This document shows, piece after piece, positions 21,968-34,689 of a DNA stretch of 64,000 bases (position 1 is the first letter of the stretch; each line of letters begins with the position of its first letter). The position numbers and the translations under genes were made by a program. A model generated the notes under the pieces. It was not told the origin of the DNA, ran no database searches, and was given only the letters and a program-made list of their open reading frames with translations. Origin of the DNA: Caprella mutica (Eukaryota > Arthropoda > Malacostraca > Amphipoda > Caprellidae); assembly GCA_947561585.1 (NCBI GenBank), contig CANNZV010002495.1, positions 1-64,000 of the forward strand, read 5' to 3'.

Positions 21968-22070
21968 ACAACAATCGATAGCAAGGTAGATCAGACTCGG
22001 TTCAGGCAGAAGAAAATCGATTGCTCTGACCAAGAAAAAGGTGAACATAAAAAAAATGGAAACAATGTCA

Positions 22071-22274
22071 GGGTAAGTTACGAATTATTGGACGGTTCCA
22101 CATTTACGATCATATGATACAAAGTTATAAAATCATTACTATTTAACTGATTACTCTAAATTGTATCCATGATAACTTTAGGTATCATGGATACCAATTA
22201 AAATAAAATTACGTAATAATTTCTTTCCTCATATGGTCGAAAATGTGGAACCGTCCGATAACTCAGAGCTTCCC
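22071..22274. mobile_element. Foldback MITE (GGGTAAGTTACG family), complete
   Basis: GGGTAAGTTACGAATTATTGG..ACGGTTCCACATTTACGATC at left; GGTATCATGGATACCAATT centre; GTGGAACCGTCCGATAACTC at right, ending CCC|TA. About 204 bp. Confidence 0.9.
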
Positions 22275-22544
22275 TATACTAAATAATAAATTACAGGTAA
22301 TATTTTATAGTAAACGTATAATTAAAGAATAAATACTATAATGAATGTTAGCACTCACCTGTAAAAATATTATGAAGTGACGGTCTCATATAAAATATAT
22401 TCACTGAATATTTACCAAATAAATTACCCAAAAGGTAGTAACTCCTTAATTCTTCTTTCTTGAGATTTTTAACCACTGGAACAATTATTCAATAAAAACA
22501 TTAATTCGTTGCAACACACAAATAAATTATCACTTGTTGATGTG

Positions 22545-22746
22545 GGGTTAGTTACGAATAATTGCACGGTGTCACATCTTCGGTCATATAAGAAAAAACG
22601 GAATAATAATTATTATTTTATTTCTATTGACATCAATGATACCTAAAAGTATCATGGATACCAATTGAAAAATTATTATTATTATTACAACATTTTTTCA
22701 TATATGACCGAAAATGTGAAACTAACCGATAATTCGTAACTTACCC
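22545..22746. mobile_element. Foldback MITE (GGGTAAGTTACG family), complete
   Basis: GGGTTAGTTACGAATAATTG, CTTCGGTCATATAAGAAAAA, centre AGTATCATGGATACCAATTG, and right end ATATGACCGAAAATGTGAAA..GATAATTCGTAACTTACCC|TA. Confidence 0.92.
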
Positions 22747-22749
22747 TAC

Positions 22750-24215
22750 AATAAAAAATTTAAATCCTAACGATGTATAACAAGCGGCTTTTCTTTCTTT
22801 ATGGTTTCATAAACGGTTCACAGGCTTTGTGACTCATACGCGAGTCACCTTGAGTATGACTCATACGTGAGTCACCTTGGATGTGACTCATAACATTTAT
22901 AATGCATCATAATTCATCACGTGGAATAAATCGCAAAAACTAACATCACAATTTCGAACCTCGTTTGACAGTTCTAAATTTGTCATCACTAATGCGAATA
23001 TAACAGGACTGTAAATCATGTTAATCCTTACGGTGAAGATTACGCTTCTCACGAACAAACAATGTTACGAAAGTGTTCAGTTAAAGCTTGACTAATTAGT
23101 GTTATTTATCTGGAATTGATTGCAGTAGATGTAAGGGAGCGGCACAGACACACACACAACCTCTCTCTAGAAGCGCCACTGAATAACAGACAACATCGTA
23201 CTGGAACTCACTCACGCAAAACCAAATGTACTGAGTACGGATATTTCGTACACCTTCATTGAACCTGTTTATTCCAATTAGCCAAAAGCATTCATCAATG
23301 ACACAATCAATACACCTGTTATAATCATTAATTGCTGCAAGAAGCAAGATTCAATAACTGATATAATAGGTAGATTGAGGTGAAACAGGATTTCAGATTT
23401 CGTACTGATACGTACCGGTTGGGAGCGAAAAGTACCAGAGTTTCCATATAGAACATCAATATTGATTTGTCAGAGTAGGACAGTGTTGTTATATACGTTA
23501 TAAGTATAGAACGAGTAGGTATGAATGGGCGAATTTTGTCACTTTGAAACCAGTTCATTGACCCTAAAGAACAAATTAAACGTTTCGGCAAAAGTGTGCT
23601 TCTTCTACAACCTTTAATCAGTTTTATTAAGCTCAAGATTAATTAGTTTAATCATAGGCATATTAAGATTTAATCAGTAACGTGATCACGAACAAACTAA
23701 TGTGTGCCGGACATATACTTTGTCTAGGCTAATTAAAGGAATTACATACCATGAATAAATTACATGTTACTTCATTATTCAGATAATATCATTAATATTC
23801 AATAGATGGAAATTTATAAATGTATTTAATTGACAAAGAAAAGTTTAGACAACATAGCAGTAATATGAATAATATTACAGTTTCCGCAAAATCTGATCAT
23901 TTTATCCCGCTTTAATTATCTAAATTAATTAACCATTTAAGTATATATAAATTTCATTATATTAAATTAATATAAAAAGTAGATAGATATTGTTATTATT
24001 TGAAATATATGGTAAAGCAGGTAAATAAATAAATTTTTATAGTTTAAGTGATATAGTAAATAAAATAATTTATAATTAGGCTTTATAAAAAAAGTGGAAG
24101 TAATTAAAGTTGAATTGATAGATACATTAATATTGTATTTTTATTCATAGTCAAGTAATCATAAAGTTATTAGCGAAATATAATTCAAATTTAATAATAT
24201 TGGCAAAATTAGAAA
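22750..24215. other. Unique AT-rich region
   Basis: Contains three short imperfect TGACTCATACGTGAGTCACC repeats (22826-22890). Two minus frames (23102-23347, 23328-23636) lack splice, start or family support. Nothing else recognised. Confidence 0.45.
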
Positions 24216-24217
24216 CA

Positions 24218-24572
24218 TAAGCAGTACAACATAAGTAGTACAACATAAGTAGTACAACATAAGTAGTACAACATAAGTAGTACAACATAAGTAGTACAAC
24301 ATAAGTAGTACAACATAAGTAGTAAAAAATAAGTAGTACAACATAAGTAGTACAACATAAGTAGTACAACATAAGTAGTACAACATAAGTAGTACAACAT
24401 AAGTAGTAAAAAATAAGTAGTACAACATAAGTAGTACAACATACGTAGTACAACATAAGTAGTACAACATAAGTAGTACAACATAAGTAGTAAAACATAA
24501 GTAGTACAACATAAGTAGTAAAACATAAGTAGTACAACATAACTAGTACAACATAAGTAGTACAACATAAGC
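24218..24572. repeat. 14 bp minisatellite ACAACATAAGTAGT
   Basis: About 25 copies, nearly perfect, with a few AAAAAT or AAAACAT variants. All three minus frames are open (up to 155 codons) because neither the 14-mer nor its frame-shifted readings contain stops; artefact. Confidence 0.96.
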
Positions 24573-24746
24573 AACATAGGGTAAGGATTGAATAAATAAA
24601 TACAATATTTATATACACTTTATTTAATTAACTCACCTGAATTTGTAAATAATGTCATACTTTAAAGCGAAAAAGTAAAGCAAAGATTTTCTTTTGAGTA
24701 AGTCTAGCCTTTAAAGCGGATATGTCCGAGGGAGCACCTATAGGTA

Positions 24747-24891
24747 GGTAAGGTACTAGTTATGAGACAGGTACAAATCTTCGTACACTTAAGAAAAAAA
24801 TGTTACCAGATAAAATGGTTAAATTATTCTTTTCTTATATGGTCGAAAATGTGGCACTGTTCTATAATTCGTAAATTACCCTTAGCCATAT
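24747..24891. mobile_element. Foldback MITE (GGGTAAGTTACG family), short diverged copy
   Basis: Left GGTAAGGTACTAGTTATGAG and ATCTTCGTACACTTAAGAAA; right TTCTTATATGGTCGAAAATG..CTATAATTCGTAAATTACCC. The GATACC core is lost. Confidence 0.8.
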
Positions 24892-25354
24892 ATATTGCGT
24901 AACATTTAATTTGGTTAGGTTAATCATAATAAATAATCACATATTTGAATATTTATATATAACTCTAAATGATTATACATATTTTTAAACTTTTCTAGTT
25001 ATTTAATCTGAATTAATATATATATCTATTATATATTAGATAATGTTATTGTAATATTTGTATTTTCGTGTAAAAGTATAATTATGAACTACATTTAACA
25101 AATATAAGTTCTCTATTTAAATTAATAGTGGGTAAAATGTATAATTCAATAATTAATGTTACTGTTAGTTGCAACAACCAACACTAAATTGCAGTCAGTA
25201 AACACATCTTTAAAATACTTACATATTGAGTATGAATAACATGGTTACATTTTAAAATGGATATACTCATCTTGTTTACATTTACCGGTAATTGCAATAA
25301 ATAATACTAGATTGGAAATAATGAAATAAAAAAAATATTAGATAGGAAACTAGA

Positions 25355-25575
25355 TGACGGGGCACTCGTAGAGCGCATACCTTCGCCGCCGCTTATAAAT
25401 GACCTTCAGCCCAATCGCTCCCAAAATCTGACCATATGGTTCCTGGACATGGACCAAACGTCCCACCAAATTTTAGGCAATTTGGTTGAATTCTTTTTTA
25501 GTTAAGGGAATAACAAGATGATAAATGAATAAATGGCACCTAAAATATAACCTTCTGCAATCTGCGAAGGTAATA
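25355..25575 (-). mobile_element. Dispersed repeat with GGCGGCGAAGGTATGCGCTCT end, copy 1
   Basis: On the minus strand it runs from TTCGCAGATTGCAGAAGGTT through CAACCAAATTGCCTAAAATTTGG to GCGGCGGCGAAGGTATGCGC. A second copy lies in the other orientation at 29095-29385. Short, non-coding, moderately diverged; class unknown (SINE- or MITE-like). Confidence 0.7.
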
Positions 25576-25849
25576 AAACAGTACAAAAGTAATGTTGATT
25601 TGAAATGATGTAACACAATAATAATATAATGGAAGTTTATATTGTATTTCATTAAGTAAAATATATATAAATGTCTACAGCAAAAAGTTCTAAATAGAAA
25701 ATTTCAGTTTCAAACAATTCTCAAAAAAACACACTCATAAACACCCTAGAAACACACATCTATACACACACCTACACACCTGTTGTCACTAACAGTTACC
25801 TGTTAACGAGAGAAAGTCAGGAGTTAAAGGGGAGAAGGAGAGGAAAATG

Positions 25850-25925
25850 AAGAGGAGTGAATAATGTAAAGGGGAGCTAGAAGAGAGGAGGGGAGGGGAG
25901 GGGTGGGTGAAGGAGAAGGTGATGG
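25850..25925. repeat. Purine tract (GGGGA/AGGAG)n
   Basis: About 75 bases of almost pure purine on the plus strand. On the minus strand this is a long pyrimidine tract followed by TCTCTCGTTAACAG, an acceptor-like site with no clear exon after it. Confidence 0.85.
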
Positions 25926-26142
25926 GGTCATTAGAATTAAATTTAAATGCAAATCACAATATATTTTCAAAAGCATAAATTTATTTTAAAAGGAATCGAT
26001 TCGACTGAAAGGAAAATAATTAGCATTTAACACTACAGTTTCAAACAATTTAATATTAAAATAAATACTTTTTACCACATATCTCGCAATGCACTTGTAC
26101 TGCATAACATCGGGATAACATCGGTACATCAGCGCTTGTTTC

Positions 26143-26212
26143 CGCTACAGGTATCGCTATCGGTATCGCTATCGGTAGCGCTACCGGTACCGCTATCGGT
26201 AGCGCTACCTAC
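26143..26212. repeat. GC-rich GGTATCGCTATC/GGTAGCGCTACC repeats
   Basis: 12 bp units of GGTATCGCTATC and GGTAGCGCTACC, with the palindromic GGTAGCGCTACC twice. Clearly GC-richer than its surroundings. Confidence 0.85.
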
Positions 26213-26320
26213 GCTACACCGGAACAAAGGCTATCGGAACACAGATCGACAGGAACGCGTTACTTACGCTACTGGGAACATACGGAATGTGTTCCTAATA
26301 TTAATTGGGAATTTAGTGAG

Positions 26321-26467
26321 GTAAGCTAAGTTACGAATTATCGGACGGTTACACATTTTCGTACACGTAAGAAAAAATTATTAAATAACAGGTAAAAAGT
26401 TAAATTATATAAAATAAATCTTATATGACCGAAGATGTAGAACTGTGCGATAATTCGTAACTCACCC
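26321..26467. mobile_element. Foldback MITE (GGGTAAGTTACG family), short
   Basis: GTAAGCTAAGTTACGAATTATCGG with a 5-base insertion near the tip; right end ATATGACCGAAGATGTAGAA..GATAATTCGTAACTCACCC|TA. No GATACC centre. Confidence 0.85.
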
Positions 26468-26469
26468 TA

Positions 26470-27037
26470 ACTAAACTTTAACTTTTAAAACTTCAGTTTA
26501 ACTTTATTTCAACTTTATTTACTTTAATAACTTATACATAAACTCAGACATATATAAGTTATTAAGATAAATCCTCAAATATAGGTTGAGGCTTGTATTC
26601 CTATTTATCACTTAATATAATAAATGTTATATACATTATAAAAAGGATTTAGATTATAAGTTAATATATTGATAATTGACTAAAACTATAGTTAACAATT
26701 TTGAGTTATATATTTTTAATTACCTACTCATAATTTTTATTTAGAATTACTTTGTAATATACAAAAAAGGTACGAAATTAACCAAGTTAATTCAACAGGT
26801 CACGACAATAATTATAGTATATGGGAGACAACGGTAAAAACAATTATTTCTTTTTAAAAATAATTTAAAGTTTCGTTATTTCTCTGAAAATAGTATATTT
26901 ATTTAAACATTTTAATTATATTTTTAAATTTTCATTAATTAGGTAAAATATTTCGTCATAGTGAAATTGTTTTCTATGATCTTGTAACATTGAAGTAAAA
27001 ATTGTATGGTTGTTATTAAAGTTATTACAATCGGGGA
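26470..27037. other. Unique AT-rich spacer
   Basis: Nothing recognisable. Confidence 0.45.
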
Positions 27038-27039
27038 TA

Positions 27040-27253
27040 GGGTAAGTTACGAATTATCGGTCAGTACTACATCTTCGGTCAAATAAGAAAAAACAAAATA
27101 AAAATTGTTATTATTACACAGTGCTATCTAATACTTCTGCAAACCCGGGTTTGCAGAAGTATTAGATAGCACTGTGTAATAATAACAATTTTTATTTTGT
27201 TTTTTCTTATTTGACCGAAGATGTAGTACTGACCGATAATTCGTAACTTACCC
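27040..27253. mobile_element. Perfect 214 bp palindromic MITE
   Basis: The left arm runs from TA|GGGTAAGTTACGAATTATC to TTCTGCAAACCCGGG, and the right arm is its exact reverse complement by eye, ending CTTACCC|TA. The centre is CCCGGG with no loop. The TA on both sides fits a Tc1/mariner-type target duplication. The inner arm (ACAGTGCTATCTAATACTTC) differs from the usual GATACC centre, so this is a subtype shared only with the copy at 38600. Confidence 0.93.
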
Positions 27254-27259
27254 TAGGTA

Positions 27260-29090
27260 AATAATTTTAGCATTTTTAATTTCAGTCTTACGCGACTAAC
27301 CTCTCAAAATGTATAGAGATACATTATGTGAAACTGCTTATTAGCTTAATTATGCGTGTTTTTTACAACTAAATAATAGATGCATAGTATATGCGAAAAT
27401 AGTTAATGAATTATATCTGAACTTTGTCATAAATAAATATAATTCAAATTATTATATTATAGTAATATATTCTCCATGTAATTTTAATTTGTTAATTTAT
27501 ATGCGAAAATAGTTAATGAATTATATATATAATTTATATATTATAGTATATTATTTTAATATATTTCATATAAATACTATAGTATTCATATAATTAACTT
27601 TAATTTGTAGACTGCAGTGGTAAATAATGTGATATGTTATCCACATGCAGTATGTTGTACCAATACGTTACCAGTGTTGTTTCAACACATGTGATGTTGT
27701 GGAACAACTCAGGCAAGAGGTTGTTATTACACACCAACGAAAGATAATTAGAAGGTAACATTGTTATGCATAATTTTATTTCTAAAACAAATTGCATTGG
27801 CACTTTGATGGAATATTTGTCATCTATACAAATAATAATTTTATAAAAAAAAATTCTAAAATGTGCTTAAGAATTTTCAAAGTAAATCGTCGACATATTT
27901 TTTTTCGAAATTTCAAATCTCTTTTACTATTTTCGAATCATACATAATTTATTTAAATAGTTATTCGTAATATTGTAGCAGTTATAATAGGCTGTTATAT
28001 ACGTATAAATTGTATGTGTGCGTATTGAAGGTAAGACCTGATATATTGCAGTTCACCCTAAAACAGAGTAGAAAATAAACAAAGAAAACTATAGAAATAT
28101 TTCAGGGCTAACTCAAATATTGATAATTTCTATCATTATTTAAAAAGTTTAAAGAAGAGAGTGTTTATTTAAGTAATTTTCATATGAATTTTTCAACATA
28201 ATATGATAGATACATAAAATATTTTTGAATATGAAATATTTCTTCTGAAATTACTTTATTTTCCAAGAAAAATAGGGCTTCTATTTATTGTTCGATTATT
28301 TTAACCTCGATAGATGGCGATGTTGTTACACTATTTCCAAATAGATGATTGTGATTATCCTCAAACATTTTAGTGTAAAGACATTTGATTTTGAAAAATT
28401 GGAATTAATTTAAAAATGGTACCTACAAGCATATACTAAAACTTGCTTTCTCTTTATTAAAAAATAGATACAAAAAACTAATTATAAAACCAAAAAATGA
28501 TCAATTCACTCATAATTTTTTTTTTTTTAAAGACAATACTTTTCCATTAAAAAACAAACATAAAAATAATTGAAAGTCAAACATAGGAGCGATCGAAGCA
28601 AAGGTTTTCTCCGAATTGTCCCAAATCACCAACTTACTGAAGAGAATTTATAAACTGAGAATTAAGATGAAGACTAAAAAGATTCAAAATTTCACAAAAA
28701 TTAAAGATAGAAATTTAGTTTCGATTTCCATACGACAGGATATGAAATTTAGTGTTTAGCACGATAGAGTGAACTGAACAATAATAAAGCACAAACCCTA
28801 AATACTACAAAGCGAACACTATCCCTATTGGTTAATAAATACACATCCTAACCTTACCTAATTAAGAATAATACAGCAACTATAGGCACAATTTTCAACA
28901 TGTTGACGGTGGTAAGTAATCATCTAAGATATATTATGCTTAAACATATCATTTCACTAATTTAGATACTAGAATATACCTAGCATTTTTAATATCCCAT
29001 TTTATTGAAACTAATAGAAGTATATTTTACTAAATAATTGTTAACCATGGCTTCGCTTTTGCTCCAATATTTTCGAGTGAAAAAATTTAT
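27260..29090. other. Unique AT-rich region
   Basis: No arrays, TIR elements or supported exons. The minus frame at 27600-27803 lacks support. Confidence 0.45.
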
Positions 29091-29094
29091 ATCT

Positions 29095-29385
29095 ACCGTC
29101 GCAGAAAGCGAATATAAGGTTATATTTTAGACTTCATTTATTTATCATCTTATTATTCGCATAACTCAAAATATATTCAACCAAATTATTTAAAATTTGG
29201 TAGGATGATTCGTCCAAGTCCATGAACCTGCTGGTAGAATTTCGAAAACGTTCCGGTAAAAGGTCATGGTCATTTATAACTCAAAATGATTCAACCATAA
29301 AGTATGAAACTTGGTGGACGGTTGGTCATTTGATTTAAAAGCGGCGGCGAAGGTATGCGCTCTGCCGAATGCACGTAATCTAGTT
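29095..29385 (+). mobile_element. Dispersed repeat with GGCGGCGAAGGTATGCGCTCT end, copy 2
   Basis: CGTCGCAGAAAGCGAATATAAGG..CAACCAAATTATTTAAAATTTGGTAGG..GCGGCGGCGAAGGTATGCGC. Inverted relative to the 25355 copy, about 75 bp longer inside. Confidence 0.7.
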
Positions 29386-29487
29386 ATTTTAGTTAGTGAA
29401 GCCATTCATTCAATATGCATCGGAATAAGAACAAGCGTATTAATGTGATGGACAGACAGACAGACATACATTCTCATATTGCTATCA

Positions 29488-29600
29488 TTAAGGGCCCGGT
29501 CACACGAGCGTTTTTGCACAGCGTTTTTGACTCTGAAGAAGCTATTGCTAAACCCATTTCATACGTATTCGAATAGACTCCCGCGCAAAAATACCATCCA
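29488..29600. mobile_element. GGGCCCGGTCACACGAGCG MITE, left part
   Basis: TAA|GGGCCCGGTCACACGAGCG, TTTTTGCACAGCGTTTTTGA, then ACCCATTTCATACGTATTCG, the same order as in the complete copy at 40135. The right terminal repeat is not found. Confidence 0.75.
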
Positions 29601-32270
29601 TAAATAGATATTTTTAACATAACTTTTACGCTAATTAAATAGCGCGGTTGCTTCTTATAGCATGGACATTCATACCATTCACGGTAATTAGAGAATCTGT
29701 ATTTGTATCTGTAAAATTATTGCTCTACCAGCGGATCGTTTTGTCACTTGCGCGTTTTTCATCCTCTGTTATCGGATGGGTCGGATTTTCGCGCGGTACG
29801 GTTAAAAACAAATTGAATTATAATATTTTCAATGTATCGACTTTTCCAACAGCTGGTGTACATTTCACTAAATAAATAATAGATTAATTCGATATCGTAA
29901 ATAGGCTGATAAATGAAAAGTGTGTTGAGAATTATTTCAAAACCTTATACAGTAATTTTCTTTAGTCTGCGATAATTCGTCATCAGTTTTGAAAACTATA
30001 TAATGGCAATTTTATGGCTGACCAAAGCAAATTTGTCACTATAGAGGCTACTTCCTTACTCAGGACACTGCATTCACTATACATGATTTCACTATAGAGG
30101 AGTTCTACTGTATAACTGAATTCTAAATATTTACTATAAACTGACAACCCAACTGTGTAGGTTTTTTTTGGGGAGTTTATTCATAAAAATATATTTCAAT
30201 GTTTAACTCCCATATATAAGTTGCAGGTACTTGTGTAAGTCTAATTTGTTAATAGACTAATAAAGTGCTTTACAACATAACCTTCTGCATTTCTGTTATA
30301 ATTATTGGTTATTGTGTCATTTAAGTAGTGAACTACAGTCCTTGACTTTTAAATTTTAGATATCATGCCAGTGAAAAAACTGAAGAGGCTATGGTTATTT
30401 TTCTCTTCGTGTCATCTTCTTTAGGATCTCAACAAACTAATGAGTAATGACCACCTCCAGCATTCTATGAAGATCTTCTGGATCTCTAAGAGAAACTAAT
30501 TAAGAAGTTCTATTCGATGTCTGTGTTTTCTATGAAACTGATTGAATTAAGAACTTCTTGGATCTGTTAAATGTTTATTTCTCTTCAGAAAATGTATAAA
30601 ACGTTTGGAAGCCTTTTCGCTGTCACCAAATTGAATAGTGAAATTTTAATTATCTATTTCTCGTTATTTAAAATAAAATTCCCATTAAAACAAGAAGAAT
30701 AGAATATACTGTGATTCGTTATTAGGTGTTATTTGGGGAATAATGAAATACAAAAATTTCCTTCATGCAATATAACTGCATGCTATATCATATAACACGA
30801 CAGTTCCTTTTAAAGTTTCCTTTTGTTGTTGCACTATTGGAACTTTAATATTTACAAATTAAAATTCATATTAAATTCTATTTCCGTTTTATCCCTACAT
30901 ATGGGTAATTCGGATCTAACTTTTATAAAAAAAATATCTAAAAAACAATTCCACGAATTAATATTTATAAATTTATATTTATATATAAAAACTATTTCCG
31001 TTAATTCATGGTTTTACAGATCTAAATTTTACTAGTTTTTTTTATTTTAATTGTTGGTAGAGCGATCTTGACAAAAAGTCTGCAAAAATGAAGAAAATCT
31101 AATAAATAGAACCGATGTAGAAATATAATGAAGTTAATTTTATTCGTTATTACCACGTTTACATCAACAAAAATAAAATTATTTATATCAACCTCCCACG
31201 ACATTTTTAATCAACCAATCTAGGGTAGAAGATTCGCTCCTTAATCTTCTTAATTGGTCCTCTTAATCCTTTAATCCGTCGTCCTTCTTTCGATTACAAG
31301 ATTTATGATTTCCATCCAGATTCTTCTTTTAATTTTCCAAGTTTGAGATCTCTTGAATTTCCTAATTTCACAAAGGGAAATAATCATCTCGAGTAAATAA
31401 GACCCTTCAATGGAGAACAAAAATTACCTGTGTGATAATAAGCGGAAAATAAGGAACAAAATGTGTGGCTTCTATGGAAATATCCCACAGAAATATCCCA
31501 CAGAAAAATCCCACAAAAAAATCCCACAGAAAAAAAGTGGGGGGTTTCTATGGGAATTTAACAATGGAATATACAGAAGAAAAACGAGATTCCCTTTTTC
31601 ACATGTTTAGATTCATTTCATAAAAAAATTATTTCTTAGAAAATAGAGAATATATAATATGTTTGGATGATATGAGTAAACTGTAATAATTATAAAAATT
31701 GGAATAATTAATAACGTTATTTTCCCTACAAAAATTAAAAATACTTCGATATTAAATGTAAGCGAAAAAATATGAACAGAACAAACTGATATTGAGAAAA
31801 GTCTTGAAAAGCTATGCATAAATTTAAGATGACTTCATCTGAGCGAAGTGACTGCTTTTTCTTGACATGTGATATCGAAAGAAAAGCCATCTCGAATGTA
31901 AATATTTTGTAAAGTTGTAAACTATCAATATATAACTAAGTAACCTGAATTGAACCTATACACCAAAAATGGCAATTTCATAAAAAACATAAAAATAATT
32001 AAATATTGCAATCAAAATACTGACAATGTTTAAATTTACCAAAAGCTATCGAATTAGATGATGCTGACATAACTCAAAAATCACAACTTTTTGCTCGCCC
32101 CGGTGTATTAACCAAATAAAGTAAATCATTTATATATGATGTAGCAAGAATTTAAATTCATTGTGTGAATTCGTGACCTTGAAACTTTAGTTGTTCGTTT
32201 ATCTGTTTTCTATGCATAACATTATTCTAATCACAATCTATTTATAATAACCCCATATAATAATTAATCC
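29601..32270. other. Unique AT-rich region
   Basis: Four CCCACAGAAA-type repeats near 31485-31530 and a GGGGTTTCTATGGGAATTT stretch. Frames at 29648, 30823, 31022, 31410 and 31613 lack support. A strong plus acceptor near 30359 (GACTTTTAAATTTTAG) is followed by ATATCATGCCAGTG but no donor was found. Confidence 0.45.
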
Positions 32271-32284
32271 TTAAATAAAATAAC

Positions 32285-33236
32285 TATTAAAAACAATAAC
32301 CCTTAAATACAATAACCTCTTAAATACAATAACCTCTTAAATACAATAACCTCTTAAATACAATAACCTCTTAAATACAATAACCTCTTAAATACAATAA
32401 CCTCTTAAATACAATAACCTCTTAAATACAATAACATCTTAAATACAATAACCTCTTAAATACAATAACCCTTAAATACAATAACCTCTAAATACAATAA
32501 CCTCTTAAATACAATAACCTCTAAATACAATAACCTCTTAAATACAATAACCTCTAAATACAATAATCTCTAAATACAATAACCTCTTAAATACAATAAC
32601 CTCTTAAATACAATAACCTCTAAATACAATAACCTCTTAAATACAATAACCTCTAAATACAATAACCTCTTAAATACAATAACCTCTTAAATACAATAAC
32701 CTCTAAATACAATAACCTCTTAAATACAATAACCTCTAAATACAATAACCTCTAAATACAATAACCTCTTAAATACAATAACCTCTAAATACAATAACCT
32801 CTTAAATACAATAACCTCTAAATACAATAACCTCTTAAATACAATAACCTCTTAAATACAATAACCTCTTAAATACAATAACCTCTTAAATACAATAACC
32901 TCTTAAATACAATAACCTCTTAAATACAATAACCTCTAAATACAATAACCTCTTAAATACAATAACCTCTTAAATACAATAACCTCTTAAATACAATAAC
33001 CTCTTAAATACAATAACCTCTTAAATACAATAACCTCTAAATACAATAACCTCTTAAATACAATAACCTCTTAAATACAATAACCTCTTAAATACAATAA
33101 CCTCTAAATACAATAACCTCTTAAATACAATAACCTCTTAAATACAATAACCTCTTAAATACAATAACCTCTTAAATACAATAACCTCTTAAATACAATA
33201 ACCTCTAAATACAATAACCCTTAAATACAATAACCT
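32285..33236. repeat. 16/17 bp minisatellite CCTCTTAAATACAATAA
   Basis: About 57 copies alternating a 17 bp form and a 16 bp form (one T fewer), occasionally CCC or CAT variants. The order of long and short forms is irregular. Confidence 0.97.
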
Positions 33237-33446
33237 CTCAACAATATAACCCCCTAGAATAACCATTAAATAATTTCATCAATTTGCCTTTTTCCACATT
33301 TTCACATCGAAAAGCTAAAGTGCTTTCATTTGTCTATAGATTTCACCAGCCTAAAGGATCAGTGTCAATTTGCATATCCTTTGAGAGTAGCAGTTATCCT
33401 GTTATCCTGTCCTCTTTGAGCGATTAAATCCTTTAATCCTAACATC

Positions 33447-34249
33447 CTTTCCTTTATCCTTCCTATATCCTTGCTATATCCTTGCTATATCCTTGCTATA
33501 TCCTTGCTATATCCTTCCTTTATCCTTCCTATATCCTTGCTATATCCTTGCTATATCCTTCCTTTATCCTTCCTATATCCTTGCTATATCCTTGCTATAT
33601 CCTTCCTTTATCCTTCCTATATCCTTGCTATATCCTTGCTATATCCTTCCTATATCCTTCCTTTATCCTTCCTATATCCTTGCTATATCCTTCCTATATC
33701 CTTGCTATATCCTTCCTATATCCTTCCTTTATCCTTCCTATATCCTTGCTATATCCTTGCTATATCCTTCCTATATCCTTCCTATATCCTTCCTTTATCC
33801 TTGCTATATCCTTGCTATATCCTTGCTATATCCTTGCTATATCCTTCCTATATCCTTGCTATATCCTTCCTATATCCTTGCTATATCCTTGCTATATCCT
33901 TGCTATATCCTTGCTATATCCTTGCTATATCCTTGCTATATCCTTGCTATATCCTTGCTATATCCTTGCTATATCCTTGCTATATCCTTGCTATATCCTT
34001 GCTATATCCTTGCTATATCCTTGCTATATCCTTACTATATCCTTGCTATATCCTTACTATATCCTTGCTATATCCTTGCTATATCCTTGCTATATCCTTC
34101 CTTTATCCTTGCTATATCCTTACTATATCCTTGCTATATCCTTCCTATATCCTTCCTATATCCTTCCTATATCCTTGCTATATCCTTCCTATATCCTTGC
34201 TATATCCTTGCTATATCCTTGCTATATCCTTGCTATATCCTTGCTATAT
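33447..34249. repeat. 11 bp minisatellite CTATATCCTTG
   Basis: About 73 copies, almost all exactly 11 bp, with CCTTC/CCTTG/CCTTA and TATATC/TTTATC variants. All three plus frames are open for 260-280 codons; since 11 is not a multiple of three, each frame reads the same peptide cycle. These are not genes. Confidence 0.98.
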
Positions 34250-34349
34250 GTCCTGCATGCATGCGACTGAGTTTTACTTGCTTGGGAAAAATTATCACTG
34301 GAGTATATAGGAAAAGAAAGCTTATTAAACTATAAAAAAATCATAATTG

Positions 34350-34682
34350 TGCTCTAATATATACACATGTGTTCTAATATATGAAAGAGTACACATGTGC
34401 TCTAATATATGAAAGAGTACACATGTGTTCTAATATATGAAAGAGTACACATGTGTTCTAACATATGAAAGAGTACACATGTGTTCTAATATATGAAAGA
34501 GTACACATGTGCTCTAATATATGAAAGAGTACACATGTGTTCTAATATATGAAAGAGTACACATGTGTTCTAATATATGAAAGAGTACACATGTGTTCTA
34601 ATATATGAAAGAGTACACATGTGTTCTAATATATGAAAGAGTACACATGTGTTCTAATATATGAAAGAGTACACATGTGTTT
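34350..34682. repeat. 28 bp minisatellite (TGTTCTAATATATGAAAGAG + TACACATG)
   Basis: About 12 copies with GTG(T/C)TCT variation; TACACATGTGT is a near-palindrome in each unit. Confidence 0.96.
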
Positions 34683-34689
34683 AACCGGT

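Noticed and set aside
19125..21984. Many long minus-strand ORFs (up to 303 codons) reading L-V-G-C-L-S-V-T-C-W repeats
   Set aside because: They are the 22 bp satellite read without stops; every frame gives the same peptide and there is no promoter, splice or start context.
23102..23636. Two overlapping minus ORFs of 81 and 102 codons
   Set aside because: No recognisable motif, start context or splice signals; length is expected by chance in this composition.
33471..34335. Three overlapping plus-strand ORFs of 262-280 codons
   Set aside because: All three frames are open because an 11 bp unit lacks stops; hydrophobic repeat peptides are an artefact.
34350..34682. 28 bp repeats of CRISPR-like length
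   Set aside because: Repeats abut with no spacers; an ordinary minisatellite.
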